Notes: generated by a model not told the origin, from the letters alone. A stretch of 64,000 nucleotides of DNA from Dendrobium chrysotoxum (GCA_019925795.1 CM034301.1:47021783-47085782), one strand, 5' to 3'; counted from the stretch's first letter, positions 43,934-54,224 are shown. Numbers and translations: made by a program.

Positions 43934-44516
43934 GGGTGTTAAAATTTGATACGATCTAAAAATTCAACTCGATCTTTACCTAAATTTTTTGGGTTAGGGT
44001 TAACCCGTTTAAAGAATGGGTAGGGTTCGGGTCCCGATTTTTGACTCATTTCGAATTCCGGGTCGGGTTTGGGTCAAACCAAAAACCCAATTTTGACCCG
44101 TTGCGTGACCATCTCAAGTCGCCAGCCCGCTTGCTCGTTGCCCTCGCGGCCTTGCCGGCTTGCCCCATGCGTCTCACGTTGCCTGTTGGCTGCGGCCCTG
44201 TACAGCCGCACAGCCACAATTCGACGGACGCTCTGTCGGTCTGCCCTTGCAGACTCGCCCCTCGCGGCTCTTCCCTCACTCAGACGCTCCGTGTTGTGTG
44301 CGACCACCGCAACACACTTGCCGCACCAAGGCGACCACGCTGTGCGTGTCTAACCTAATTGGGTCGGGTCGGGTCAACCCAGAAACCCGACGGGTTGAGT
44401 GCGGTTTGCAATTTCTAACCCGTTTGCAAAAATCAGTCTAGTTCGAGTCGAGTCAAATAACAGCGAGTCAATATCGAGTTCGACTTGAACCCGACCCGCA
44501 ACCGGTTTTTGACACC
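43934..44516. mobile_element. hAT-like non-autonomous element with GC-rich core
   Basis: The ends are GGGTGTTAAAA and TTTTTGACACC. The flanking octamers TGATCTAA (43926-43933) and TATTCTAA (44517-44524) agree at six of eight bases. The outer parts are GGGTCGGGTCAACCC-like, and 44100-44350 is a GC-rich core unlike the rest of the region. Several overlapping open frames in the core are probably a composition effect. Confidence 0.6.
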
Positions 44517-44529
44517 TATTCTAATCTTA

Positions 44530-44740
44530 ATCTGTTGGTTGAGAGCTTTGGCTACCAATTAAGAGAACTTGAATTCGAAGCTTGCATATGCCATATGTAT
44601 GAGTTTGACTAAGGCTTCGTTTGAGACAGTTTTTTTTTTAAATAACTTTTTAGTAAAAATTTTTAATTTAAAAAATAATAAGAAAGCCGTCACAAACGAA
44701 ATCTTAATTGATCTAAATGTCCAAAAAAAATTCTCATAAT
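44530..44740 (+). mobile_element. SINE interrupted by a MITE
   Basis: The left part (GGTTGAGAGCTTTGG, GAATTCGAAGC, ATGTATGAGTTTGACT) and the right part (TTAATTGATCTAAATGTCC plus A-run) match the SINE at 30680-30800. Between them sits a GGCTTCGTTTG-family MITE at 44613-44704. Confidence 0.6.
44613..44704. mobile_element. MITE, GGCTTCGTTTG family, inside a SINE
   Basis: It runs from GGCTTCGTTTGAGACAG to ACAAACGAAATCT, is shorter than the other copies (92 bp), and is flanked by TAA on both sides. Removing it rejoins the SINE. Confidence 0.65.
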
Positions 44741-45659
44741 AAATTTTATAATGATTAAATTTACCTTAAAATAGTGTAAACACAAATTTAATTTAATCCC
44801 ATAAAAGAAGTTTATAGCTTTTAAAATGCAATATAATAAAAATTTTAAACAAAATTCTTAAACCCATTTTTTCTTAATAGAATTTAATCCCTTAAAAGAA
44901 GTTTATAGAATTTTTTTTGGGAATTTTTTTTTTTTGTCTTAAACAGTTGGGCGACTGGTCAACGAGAACTTCCTTATGCTTTCCGCTTCTTTTATTATTT
45001 TATTATTTTAATTTTCTTAATCTCATCTATTATTTCTAACATTGCAACCAAACTCCAACGGGCTTTGGATTCTGCGCAAGTGCGCCTCCCATTCCTCACA
45101 AAAAAACATGCGCCCACGGAAATGTCCATAGTAGCCCTCCACACCTCAAAAGAAATGAAGCATGTTAATTGATTGGGTATAATTTTTGCAATAATATTTA
45201 AAAATTATAGTACCAAAAACAACCAAAATTTTTATAAGAAAGTCTTCATAAAATTTCCTGAGAGATGAAAAAATAATATTTTGTTTGAGTTTAAATGGCC
45301 TATTAATTTAAATAGAATATTATTTTTAAATTAAAAATTGAGTCATATTCTTATTTATTATTTAAAAATTTTGAATTATCTGATCTTACAATATAAAGAA
45401 TATTATGATTTTGCAATGAAATTAAATAAAACAATTTCACGCACATAAACAAATAAATCATTACGAAAATTAAATAAAATTAGAATTTATTTTGTTTGGA
45501 TGTCACACTTAAAATAAGAGATGATGCCAACGAATTTGTTCCAAAAAGATTTTGATTGGGTTAAATAATTTTCCTGACAATTTTCTTAAAGGATTTAATT
45601 TGTTATAAGTATTTAAATGAAAATATTTCTCATGATATCCGGACTAATTTTATTATCTC
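44741..45659. other. AT-rich intergenic DNA, nothing recognised
   Basis: The sequence is low in GC with runs of A and T. No gene or clear repeat was found. Confidence 0.5.
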
Positions 45660-45745
45660 CCTCCCCTCCTCTTTATGTACACCTAACTTCTCGTTCACGC
45701 TAGCTCTGTTAGTTTACCTTTCTTCTCAATCTACCTTCCACCAAA

Positions 45746-45946
45746 ATGAAACCTTCCCCGCTTTCCCCTTCCCCGCCGGAAATCTCGGGGGAAGCATCCC
45801 GCCGGCCGCTGCCGGCGAAGCGGCGGAGCCGCTCTTTGCAGGAGCAAGGAACCAGAGAAACAAGCTATGATTCCATGCAAAGGAAACCAAAAGGCTACAT
45901 GCTTTGCGATCGCCTGCTCATTTCCCCAGCTCTTCTACTGAAATAG
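45746..45946 (+). CDS. Small basic proline/serine-rich ORF, hypothetical
   Basis: The 66-residue frame starts in a good context (CCACCAAAATGAAA) after a pyrimidine-rich leader, and its GC content (for example CCGCCGGCCGCTGCCGGCG) contrasts with the AT-rich neighbourhood. The protein has a Ser/Pro-rich N-terminus (MKPSPLSPSPPEIS), a basic centre (RRPLPAKRRSRS) and a hydrophobic end (ISPALLLK). I do not recognise a family. It could be a genuine small gene or the first exon of a longer, partly lost one; a chance frame cannot be excluded. Confidence 0.3.
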   Translation: MKPSPLSPSPPEISGEASRRPLPAKRRSRSLQEQGTRETSYDSMQRKPKGYMLCDRLLISPALLLK

Positions 45947-46087
45947 AGAAAAGCTGAAGATCAGTGAAGCTTGCACTGCCGGGGAATTGAGGGTTAACGG
46001 TCCGATTTCTTTCTCCCTATCTCTCACTTTCTCTTTTCTTCTCCTTGTAGACCACCTTGTTCTTCTATCTTTCTAGTCAAACTTGTT

Positions 46088-46139
46088 TGTGTAAGAGACG
46101 CATTCTTTGAAATAAAGCCAAGAATGCTACTCTTACACA
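46088..46139. repeat. Short hairpin, 20-bp arms
   Basis: The arm TGTGTAAGAGACGCATTCTT (46088-46107) pairs with AAGAATGCTACTCTTACACA (46120-46139) with two mismatches and a 12-base loop. It could be a tiny MITE or a small-RNA hairpin. Confidence 0.6.
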
Positions 46140-47295
46140 GATCGTGGAACCAACTTTATCTGAAGAAGTTTATGGTATTTTAGAAAGATGTTCTTAATTT
46201 TGCTGTTGAATATTCCTGCTTAATTATGGGAAGTTGAAGAGAAATGAGTGATAAAAAGGTGTTGTTTGACTTAAAGTTGTGCAGGGAATATTCAGGATTT
46301 AGTGTGAGTTGTTGGAGAATTAAACCACCCACTGATCGACTCATATAAAAAAGAGAAAATGTAGCAGTAGTAAAAAATATCAAGATTTACCGTAAAAAAA
46401 TTTGGGAAAAAAACTATGGAGCCACATCACATTAAAAAATTTACTATAAAATTTGAGAGTTATAGTACAAATTTCTCTTTTGTCTCGCTCTCTTCTTGTC
46501 TCTCTTCACCTTTGCATCATTTTCAAACAAATAAATAAAGAGAAACTCACTTAAAACTACCAAGAAATGCAACCCTTCAAGAAAATGAGTAAGAAATATG
46601 CCAGCCTGCTTACTAGTTTCCTGGTGCCAGATTTAGAGGGCCGTGGCGCTCAACTCTTTGCCACCTATTTGCCAAGCCCGTGATCTAGAGCACTACAGCG
46701 TTACGCACTCTGTCTATTTTGAAACAAACTATATAGCACCCAAGTACATAACACCGCAGGGTTGCATGATTACACGAAAAAAAATAATTTAAGTGCAAAA
46801 CACTCGAAACTAAATTGGGGGAGGACCCCTTAAATAACCCCAACAAACTCTATTAATAAAATTGAGATTCGAAATAACAATACAACTCAATTGATCAACA
46901 CAATAAGATTCCACGTAAAAACAGGAGTTTGCACGCTTGGACCTTTAATGGCCGTCAATTAATGAATGCTTAATGAGCTTCAGCTTTCGGCTCAGTTGAT
47001 TATAATTGTGGTGCTGTAGAGTAGTGTGGGGAGTGACTAGGCGGTGACATTGGAATAGCGTTAAGATAAGTATAGAAAAACGATGGAATGGTCTTGCGTT
47101 GCATTAATGGGTTGTGATTGTGACTGAACATTGCATAAGTTAGTCATAAATGAGGATTGATGCAGTAGAAGACAACTAAGCTTTTGAATCGAGAAGATGA
47201 TTGGTTATTCCCTCTGAAAATTGGTTATTACCGATGATAATGCTGAGCTGATCAGGCTCTGTCAAGCTGTCTGCCGGTTTTATTATCACGATTTT

Positions 47296-47296
<1 letters not shown>
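46140..47296. other. Intergenic, no gene recognised
   Basis: AT-rich sequence leading to the (TA)n tract where the LINE inserted. No coding region or repeat boundary was identified. Confidence 0.5.

Positions 47297-47300
<4 letters not shown>

Positions 47301-47342
<42 letters not shown>
47301..47342. repeat. (AT)n microsatellite at the LINE 5' junction
   Basis: Twenty-one AT units follow TTCT (47297-47300). The string TTCTATATATATAT recurs after the LINE A-tract at 52911-52924, so this tract includes the left target-site duplication and was probably lengthened later by slippage. Confidence 0.9.
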
Positions 47343-47345
<3 letters not shown>

Positions 47346-47390
47346 GGATTTTGACTAATACACTCCCCGACTATATTGAGAGGAGTTTTG

Positions 47391-47405
47391 GCTCTGCTAG
47401 GGTTT
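47391..47405 (+). promoter_or_regulatory. Telo-box-like motif near the LINE 5' end
   Basis: GCTCTGCTAGGGTTT contains the complement of the plant telo-box AAACCCTA. The same 15 bases occur near the 5' ends of ORF1-only copies P (26097-26083) and Q (32187-32201). It lies about 100 bp before ORF1. A role as part of the internal promoter is inferred. Confidence 0.5.
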
Positions 47406-47491
47406 TTTTCTTTCTAGCTCGCGCCCCCGCCGTTTTTTGCTCCATCGCCTCCGCGGGGAGGGGTCTTTCTTCCCCTCCCCCTCATTCCCTC

Positions 47492-48892
47492 ATGGCTTCC
47501 CCCCCCTCCTACCTTCAAGACTTCCCCCCGCTTCCAGGCTCCTCTACCCCTTCCACATCCGGACCGTCCCTGCTCAACTTTCTCTCCAACCTAACTAACC
47601 ATGACCCGGTCGCTAGCAACTTTTCTGTCTCATATATCAACCCTCCCACTCGGGTTCCTTTCTCCGCTGATGAACTGGATCTGGGTGTTCCTGATCGGCG
47701 GCTATCACTGGTTGGATACTCTGTTGGCCCCCGACCGACTTACCTCAGCTAACAGAACGCGATAAAGAAGGTTTGGACCATTAAATGTTCGGTTGATCTG
47801 TTATCTCTTAACGACGGTTTCTTTCTGTTTAAATTCTCTTCTCCGGAAGATTTTGAAGTTATTTGGACTGGTGGCCCGTGGTTTCTCTTTGGAAGGCCCT
47901 TCATCCTTCAAAAGTGGACTCCTAAGTTCAAACCGAGGAGGGAGGAATGCAACTCTATTCCTATCTGGATTAAGATCATTGATCTTCCTCTTGCTGTGTG
48001 GAACCCATTAGGAATTTCCAAAATTTCTAGCTTTGTTAGGTATCCCCTGGCTGTGGACGCTCTTACGGCAAGGAAAACTAGACTAACGTTCGCCCGGGTG
48101 TGTGTTATGGTCAGTAACGAATCTTCCTTCCCCGACGAAATTCCTATCTCCTTGGATGGAGACGACATGTTCTTAAAGGTCATCTACGATTGGAAGCCCG
48201 TCCCATGCTCCGGATGTGGATCCCTGGTGCACCCCTCCAATCTATGCCACAAAAACCCCCAACCTAAACCGCCTCCCAAAACTACTTTTAGAGGACGTAG
48301 TACTAGCCGTGCTCGTCCGCCACCGCATCCCTCAAAGGTTCCTCCTAAGGCCCCCCCCCCCCCCCCCCCCTCTTCTGTCATCTTAGCCACTGACTGTACC
48401 ATCACCCCCACCAACCCCTCTACTGCAATTACCGCTCCCCCTGACGCCACCCTTCTCAATTCCTCTTCCCAAGATGACCCCATTATCTTATTGCACCACC
48501 AGCCACCCCCTCCTCCCCCTTCCCCTGTGGAGGAGAATGGTCTATTGCAAAAATCTATCCCAAACTTAAACTCCCCCCTGGATAATACTTCCTCACCTGA
48601 GCAACTTCCAGCCTCCTCCACCGAAACATCTCATTCCAATTCTTCCCCAAAGGCCCTCTGCTCCTCTTTGGACAAGAGTCGTTTTACACCCCCTGACCCT
48701 ACATCCCCCAACAAATTCGCTATCCTCCAGCAGGATGATCAGCTTGACACTGCTCCTTTGGGTGCTGGATCTACCCCTCATCCGGAACCTGATGGCCACC
48801 CTGTTTCAGGACAATCCCAAAAGTCGCAACATGCTAAAACCACTAGAGCAAAAGGTGCTAAGAAAGCACACCAACCCTCAAAATTAAGATGA
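47492..48892 (+). pseudogene. LINE ORF1 (DUF4283-like, CCHC knuckle), one stop
   Basis: The frame from MASPPSYLQDFPPLPG is 466 codons long if the TAA at 47750-47752 (codon 87) is passed; the same frame is open on both sides. The central part resembles DUF4283 (GGPWFLFGRPFILQKWTPKF, SIPIWIKIIDLPLAVW). A CCHC knuckle reads CSGCGSLVHPSNLC (about residues 239-252). The C-terminal 200 residues are proline/serine-rich, with a 20-base C-run (48351-48370) coding prolines, and end in a basic stretch RAKGAKKAHQPSKLR. ORF1 protein would bind element RNA. The N-terminal stop probably abolishes the full product unless it is read through. Confidence 0.88.
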
Positions 48893-51800
48893 CCCTTCCC
48901 CTTATCGGTTGCTGGAACGTTCGTGGTTTTAATTTGCCCGGTAAGGTTCTTGCTTGCAAGAACCTGATAGCCACTCATCATCTCCATATGATTTGCATTT
49001 TAGAAGCCAAAGTCTCTCCATCCTCTCTCCTTGATCCCTGGTTTGTTAACACCCACCAAGTCTTTCCTAACGAGCACAGTTGCAACAACTTCAATCTCTC
49101 CTCCCCCGGGAGGATTTGGCTTAAGTGGGACCCTTCCACTGTGTCCTTCAACCCGATTGTTTTCAATTCCCAATTCATCCACGACACTCTTCTCTTTGGA
49201 GTTTCCAGTTCTATTTTTCTTACTGTGGTTTCCGCTGCTAACACTGCTGCTGAACGATCCTCTCTATGGCATGAACTCTCGGCTTTAGCGGACACCATTT
49301 CTTCTCCTTGGATTGTGATGGGAGATTTCAACTGCTTTTGTGACCCTAAAGATAAGTCGGGGGGAGCTCCATTACACATTAGCAGATTAGGTGAGATGAA
49401 TGGTTGGATGTTCCAATCGGGCACTACTAATCTCAAGTCGACTGGATTAAGATATACTTGGTGCAACGGTCGTGTGGATGACCCTATTCACATCAAACTT
49501 GATAGGATGCTTGTGAACCATTATTGGCTTGACAAATTCCCTATTTCCTTCTACAAAGTGGTTCCTCCCATCTGCTCTGACCACTCCCCTATTCTGCTTT
49601 TGCCGGGTGACTCTTCTCCTATTGTTTGCAGATTTCAATTTAAAAACTTCTGGTTGAAAATGGATGGTTTCTGGGATGCTCTCATCTCCTCCTTTGCTAC
49701 TCCTTTTGTGGGTAGCCATATTTCTATTTTATATGGTAAACTTAGGATTCTCAAGTCTCATCTCAAATTGAAGAACTTGGGCAATGTGCATTCTATCAAA
49801 TCTAGACTGATTGAACTGGGGCTGGATCAAAAAGCTTGTTTAGACCTCATTAACTGTAACCCGCTGGACTATCATCTCAATGCTTCTCTTAACGAGATCA
49901 ATGCCAATATTGCCTCTCTACATGATGTTTGGAGCTCCTGGATCATACAACGTGCTAAAACTAAATGGCTAAAAAATGGAGAGGATGATCTGGGCTTCCT
50001 CTATGCTCGTATCAAATCCCGGGCCAACTCCTCAAAAATCACTGAAATCACCACTGCTGAGGGGCACTTTTCTTCTCCTCCTGAGATTTCTCAAGCTATT
50101 GTGAAGCATTTTAAAAGCATTTTTAACCCTCCTCAACCTGCTGTTTCTACCCAGTTCCCTGCGCTTCACGGTAGCATTATTCCTGCTCATCTGACGGACA
50201 GTCTTCTGAACCCTGTCACTGATTCTGATATTAAAGAAGTGGTCTTTGTTGGCCCTGCAAATTCTTCCCCTGGACCGGATGGTTTCACTTTTGAATTCTT
50301 TAAAGAGTCGTGGGAGCTTATTGGTTTTTATGTGACTAATGCTGTTAAAAATTTCTTCTCGGTTGGCCACTTACCCAGATGTGCTAAAGCCACCGCTATC
50401 ACTCTCATTCCCAAACATCAACATGCCTCTAACATCTCCGATTACAGGCCGATCTCTTTATGCAATGTCTTTTATAAAATAATTGCCAAAATCCTTGCAA
50501 ATCGCCTGCGGAGCATAATGCCACATATTATACATAACAGTCAAGCCGGGTTCATTCCCAACAGGGTCTCCACTGATAACATCCTCTTGGACAATGATAT
50601 TTTAAATGAATTCAATTGCTCTTCTACCAAGAAGTTTTTCTGTGCCAAGTTGGACATCCGCAAAGTTTTCGATTCAGTTTCCTGGAGTTTTCTTTTCTCC
50701 AGGTTAAGACTCAAAGGATTCCCTGATAAGTTCATCTCCTGGATTAGGAGCTGTGTGTATGATGTTCCTTATTCTGTCTGTATTAACGGTGCCCTGGAGG
50801 GCTTCTTTACTTCCACTGCTGGCCTGCGGCAAGGTTGCCCTATATCCCCTCTTTTATTTGCTATTGTAATGGATGGTTTCTCTTGCTCCTTGGATGCTAG
50901 CCCCTTCTTGGGAATTCCCTCTAGTTCTGATTCCCTCACGCATCTTATGTATGCTGACGATGTGCTGGTGTTTGGGACTGCTTCTACTGCTAATGCTTTG
51001 GAGTTATCTATGTTTTTAATCGATTTTGCCCAGTTTTCTGGGCTCCATGTTAATAGCTCCAAGTGTAGTATCCTGTTCTCTAAGAACACTCCTACCGCTA
51101 CTGACATCATTCATATTCTTGGATTCAATCCCACTGAGCACACTTTCAAATACTTGGGCCTCCCCATCTCTACCAAAAAACTGAATGCTACTCACTTCCA
51201 ACCACTTCTGAGTAAAATTACTACTCTACTTGCTGGTTGGAAAGTAAAGTTTCTTTCTTTTGCAGGTCGTATTCAATTTCTGCGGTACTCAATTGCAAAT
51301 ACAATTGCCTACTGGATTAGGGGTGCTATCATTCCAAAAACCTGCTTTAAATTTATTGACAGATTATGTGCTAAATTTCTATACCATGGCTCTATTGATG
51401 GGAGAAAGCTTCACTTGATTGCTTGGCATAACACGTGCCTTCCCACCTGCTTTGGTGGACTTGGAATTTCTGATAACCATTCTGTTGCTTTTGGCTTTGG
51501 CTGCTCCTTCATTTGGAGAATGTATAACACTAAATCTATAGTTTTCGATTGGTTTAGGAAAAGATATGACTCACCTTGGAAACCTATCGGGCAAAAGGCC
51601 TTTAAATTCTGGAAGTTTATACACCAAATTGCTTACAAAATCAAAGATTCCATCACCTTCAATGTCAGGTCTGAGGGCAGTTTGCTTTCCATGTTCTGGG
51701 ACCCTTGGGTGGGTGGGAAATTGCTTGGCGAGTTCCTCCCCCCCACTCAGGACTTACCTACGAATGTTTGTGACTACATCCTTGCGGGCTCTTGGGTTCT

Positions 51801-52446
51801 GCCTGCTTGTTTTCCCCTCAGGGTGAGGAATATCCTCTCTGATATCCCTTTATCTAGCTCCTCTTCTGCCCATCTTGTGTGGAATGGAATTGACAAACAT
51901 AATTTTAGAACCTTCAGGATGCAGTACTTCACTGGTATGGAAAAAGTTGTTTGGTACAAATACGTTTGGCATAAGAGAGCTGCTCTTAGATATTCTTCTT
52001 ACACTTGGTTATTGTTGAAGAATGGTTTAAAAACGGCTGACGTTTTAGCTAAAAGAAATATTTTTATAGATCCTATTTGTCCTCTTTGCAATCTGGAGGA
52101 GGAGAATAGCACCCACCTATTTTTTTCTTGTGATTTCTCCTTTGCGGTTATCAGTTGCCTTTTACCTGATTTGAACTGTTTCCTTTTTAGACCTTCATTA
52201 TTGCAGCTCTTTGATTTTCTGGATGATATTATTACCCTCAGCAACTGGGAAAAAAACTTCTGTTTCTTTGTTATCTGCTGTGCTATTTACTTTATATGGA
52301 GGGAGCGTAATGATAGACGGTTTGGAGGACCTCTTGTCTCCATTGATGCCTTCCTCAAGAAATTACGGGCTGCCATAACTTACAAAGTTTCTAATTGGAA
52401 AAACGCAGACCTGCTGCATGCTTCTTTTCCCTCATGCTTCATATAA
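48889..52446 (+). CDS. LINE ORF2: endonuclease and reverse transcriptase, intact
   Basis: The 1185-residue protein nicks target DNA and copies element RNA onto the cut end. The apurinic-like endonuclease (about 1-235) shows GCWNVRGFN with N10, E39 in ILEAK, MGDFN with D146 and N148, and SDH with D231 and H232. The RT region has ITLIPKHQHASNISDYRPISL, AKLDIRKVFDSVSW (catalytic D589), AGLRQGCPISPLLF and MYADDVLVF with YADD at 688-691. A zinc-binding RT-associated region follows near 1010-1080 (ICPLCNLEEENSTHLFFSC). No RNase H is seen. The start ATG overlaps the ORF1 stop as ATGA, suggesting reinitiation after ORF1. All key residues are present; the KVFD variant of the usual RKAFD is mild. Confidence 0.95.
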   Translation: MTLPLIGCWNVRGFNLPGKVLACKNLIATHHLHMICILEAKVSPSSLLDPWFVNTHQVFPNEHSCNNFNLSSPGRIWLKWDPSTVSFNPIVFNSQFIHDTLLFGVSSSIFLTVVSAANTAAERSSLWHELSALADTISSPWIVMGDFNCFCDPKDKSGGAPLHISRLGEMNGWMFQSGTTNLKSTGLRYTWCNGRVDDPIHIKLDRMLVNHYWLDKFPISFYKVVPPICSDHSPILLLPGDSSPIVCRFQFKNFWLKMDGFWDALISSFATPFVGSHISILYGKLRILKSHLKLKNLGNVHSIKSRLIELGLDQKACLDLINCNPLDYHLNASLNEINANIASLHDVWSSWIIQRAKTKWLKNGEDDLGFLYARIKSRANSSKITEITTAEGHFSSPPEISQAIVKHFKSIFNPPQPAVSTQFPALHGSIIPAHLTDSLLNPVTDSDIKEVVFVGPANSSPGPDGFTFEFFKESWELIGFYVTNAVKNFFSVGHLPRCAKATAITLIPKHQHASNISDYRPISLCNVFYKIIAKILANRLRSIMPHIIHNSQAGFIPNRVSTDNILLDNDILNEFNCSSTKKFFCAKLDIRKVFDSVSWSFLFSRLRLKGFPDKFISWIRSCVYDVPYSVCINGALEGFFTSTAGLRQGCPISPLLFAIVMDGFSCSLDASPFLGIPSSSDSLTHLMYADDVLVFGTASTANALELSMFLIDFAQFSGLHVNSSKCSILFSKNTPTATDIIHILGFNPTEHTFKYLGLPISTKKLNATHFQPLLSKITTLLAGWKVKFLSFAGRIQFLRYSIANTIAYWIRGAIIPKTCFKFIDRLCAKFLYHGSIDGRKLHLIAWHNTCLPTCFGGLGISDNHSVAFGFGCSFIWRMYNTKSIVFDWFRKRYDSPWKPIGQKAFKFWKFIHQIAYKIKDSITFNVRSEGSLLSMFWDPWVGGKLLGEFLPPTQDLPTNVCDYILAGSWVLPACFPLRVRNILSDIPLSSSSSAHLVWNGIDKHNFRTFRMQYFTGMEKVVWYKYVWHKRAALRYSSYTWLLLKNGLKTADVLAKRNIFIDPICPLCNLEEENSTHLFFSCDFSFAVISCLLPDLNCFLFRPSLLQLFDFLDDIITLSNWEKNFCFFVICCAIYFIWRERNDRRFGGPLVSIDAFLKKLRAAITYKVSNWKNADLLHASFPSCFI

Positions 52447-52924
52447 TGCTCTTCTACCTGGCTGGGACGGTTTCTGGGACGGTTGCTGGAATGGTGTTTT
52501 CGAATTTTGGTGCTCCGTTTTTCTGGACGATGATGAGCTCTGGTCACCTCCGGATAATTCTACTCCTGATTTGCTGTGGCAATCAGGAATTTTGATTAGA
52601 ATGGATTGTTTTCTTTTTGAGGCTGCTTGGACGGCCTGGATGTTTTAGCCTCTGTGGCAACCAGCAGCCTGTTGCCTGTTACCTGTCGCCGTTTTCTCTG
52701 CTGATATCTTAACTCCTCCGTGATGTAGTTTTTTGGGAGGTTGACCTGTTTCCCTGAGTCCAGTTATTTTTTCTTTCATTCTTTAGCCCATTTTCCTTTT
52801 CGGGCTGTTTTTTGTGGGTATAGTTGATTTTTATACCTTTGTTTGTCATAGAGTGTTGTAATCTTCTTCTTTAATATATGGGCCTGGCCCCTAATTTCTC
52901 CAAAAAAAAATTCTATATATATAT

Positions 52925-54224
52925 GGATGAATAATGTTTTATTCCTATATGAAAATTGGGGTACATATTACATTATTTTTATGATTTTTTTTAAAGGAGT
53001 ATGCATAATATATATTATTAACAGTAAGAATATGTAAATTTTAAAATATAAAATAGAGTAAATAAGTCAAATAAATTGGCACATTCTAAAAAATACATCA
53101 AATCATTTAATGCATTCACAATACACAAAATGATTTGGAGCATTCATTCTACAGAATGCGCTAAATCATTGATTTGACGCATTCTAAATTCGTCCCGCAT
53201 GCCTCCTAATCAGTCGAGCTAAATTTTACAGAACTGTAACAATGTGCCATACTAAAGGGCGCATTCAATGGAATGCGCCATAGCATTCCATTGAATGCGA
53301 CAAACTGTTATACTGTTTGACTTATTCTAACTACGCTAAATAGTTTGTTATATTTAATGGAATGCACCATTCTGTTTGGCTAATTTGGTTCTTTTTAAAA
53401 ATTTTTAATACTCTACTTCTATTCTTAATTTAAATTAAACACTTGCTCCTTAAAAAAAATCCTAATTTTTATTTATTCACCTATTTAATATTTATTTAAA
53501 TCTAAATTACATTAAAATATGTGCATAAAAATATATTTATTTAAAAATTAATATTAATAATATTTTTAATATGATTTAAAATATAAATAATATTTTAATA
53601 AACTTCAAATTTTAGGTAAATTCGCCTAAAAATTAATATTAAATTTAAATCATATAATTTTTAGATAATATACTGTGCATACAGTCAAACCACACTAGAA
53701 AATGCTAAGCTCGCACACAACCAGTTGTGTGGGTATGAGGGGCTGTAACGTGATCTTGTTCACTCATGTAGGGTAAGAAGCCGAACATACTGGTGCTATA
53801 ATTTTTATATTAGGAAGTGCTCTATGTCAGAATATTCGTGGCAGTAATATTAGAGAGTTTAGCATTTGAGAATAGTAGTAATATTCGTGGCAGTAATTTA
53901 ACACGCACATATATAAGAGAATAGTAGTAAGAGATACTAATTTTTTTAAAAGAAAAAATCATTGACCCTAAACTAATTGAAATAATTCCATTAGTATTTA
54001 TTATTAGTTATAAAAAAATGTTCTTCCCCAACATTGAGGAATATATTAATATAATATATATAATTTATTTAGTGATAAAAGTTAGAAGACCTTTGTGGCA
54101 TGGGAGCTATCTTTAAAAGATTAGGTGTTGTCTTACTTCTTTAAATATGAGAGACCCCAGGGACCAAGAAGTCCAACATAGTGGTGGTGTTGATGTCAGA
54201 AGTGAGAGTTTGTATCAACGGTAT
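52925..54224. other. AT-rich intergenic DNA with GAATGCG motifs
   Basis: No gene is seen. Between 53090 and 53380 the motif GAATGCG/GCATTC occurs repeatedly in both orientations; the strongest hairpin is listed separately. Confidence 0.5.
53260..53299. repeat. Perfect 17-bp inverted repeat, GCATTCAATGG core
   Basis: CGCATTCAATGGAATGC (53260-53276) is followed by six bases and then its exact complement (53283-53299). Each arm is itself partly palindromic. It lies in a 300-bp stretch with several more GAATGCG motifs. Confidence 0.9.

Larger units (their letters stand above)
47343..52910 (+). mobile_element. Near-complete L1-type LINE
   Basis: The 5.57-kb element has a 5' UTR, ORF1, ORF2 overlapping ORF1 by ATGA, a 464-bp 3' tail and a nine-base A-tract (52902-52910). 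A target duplication of at least 14 bp (TTCTATATATATAT) flanks it. One nonsense codon in ORF1 is the only obvious lesion, so the insertion is young compared with the other LINEs here. Confidence 0.93.

Noticed and set aside
44041..44441. Five overlapping frames in a GC-rich patch
   Set aside because: Frames are open on both strands because the patch lacks AT-rich stop codons. They sit within a hAT-like element and show no domain.
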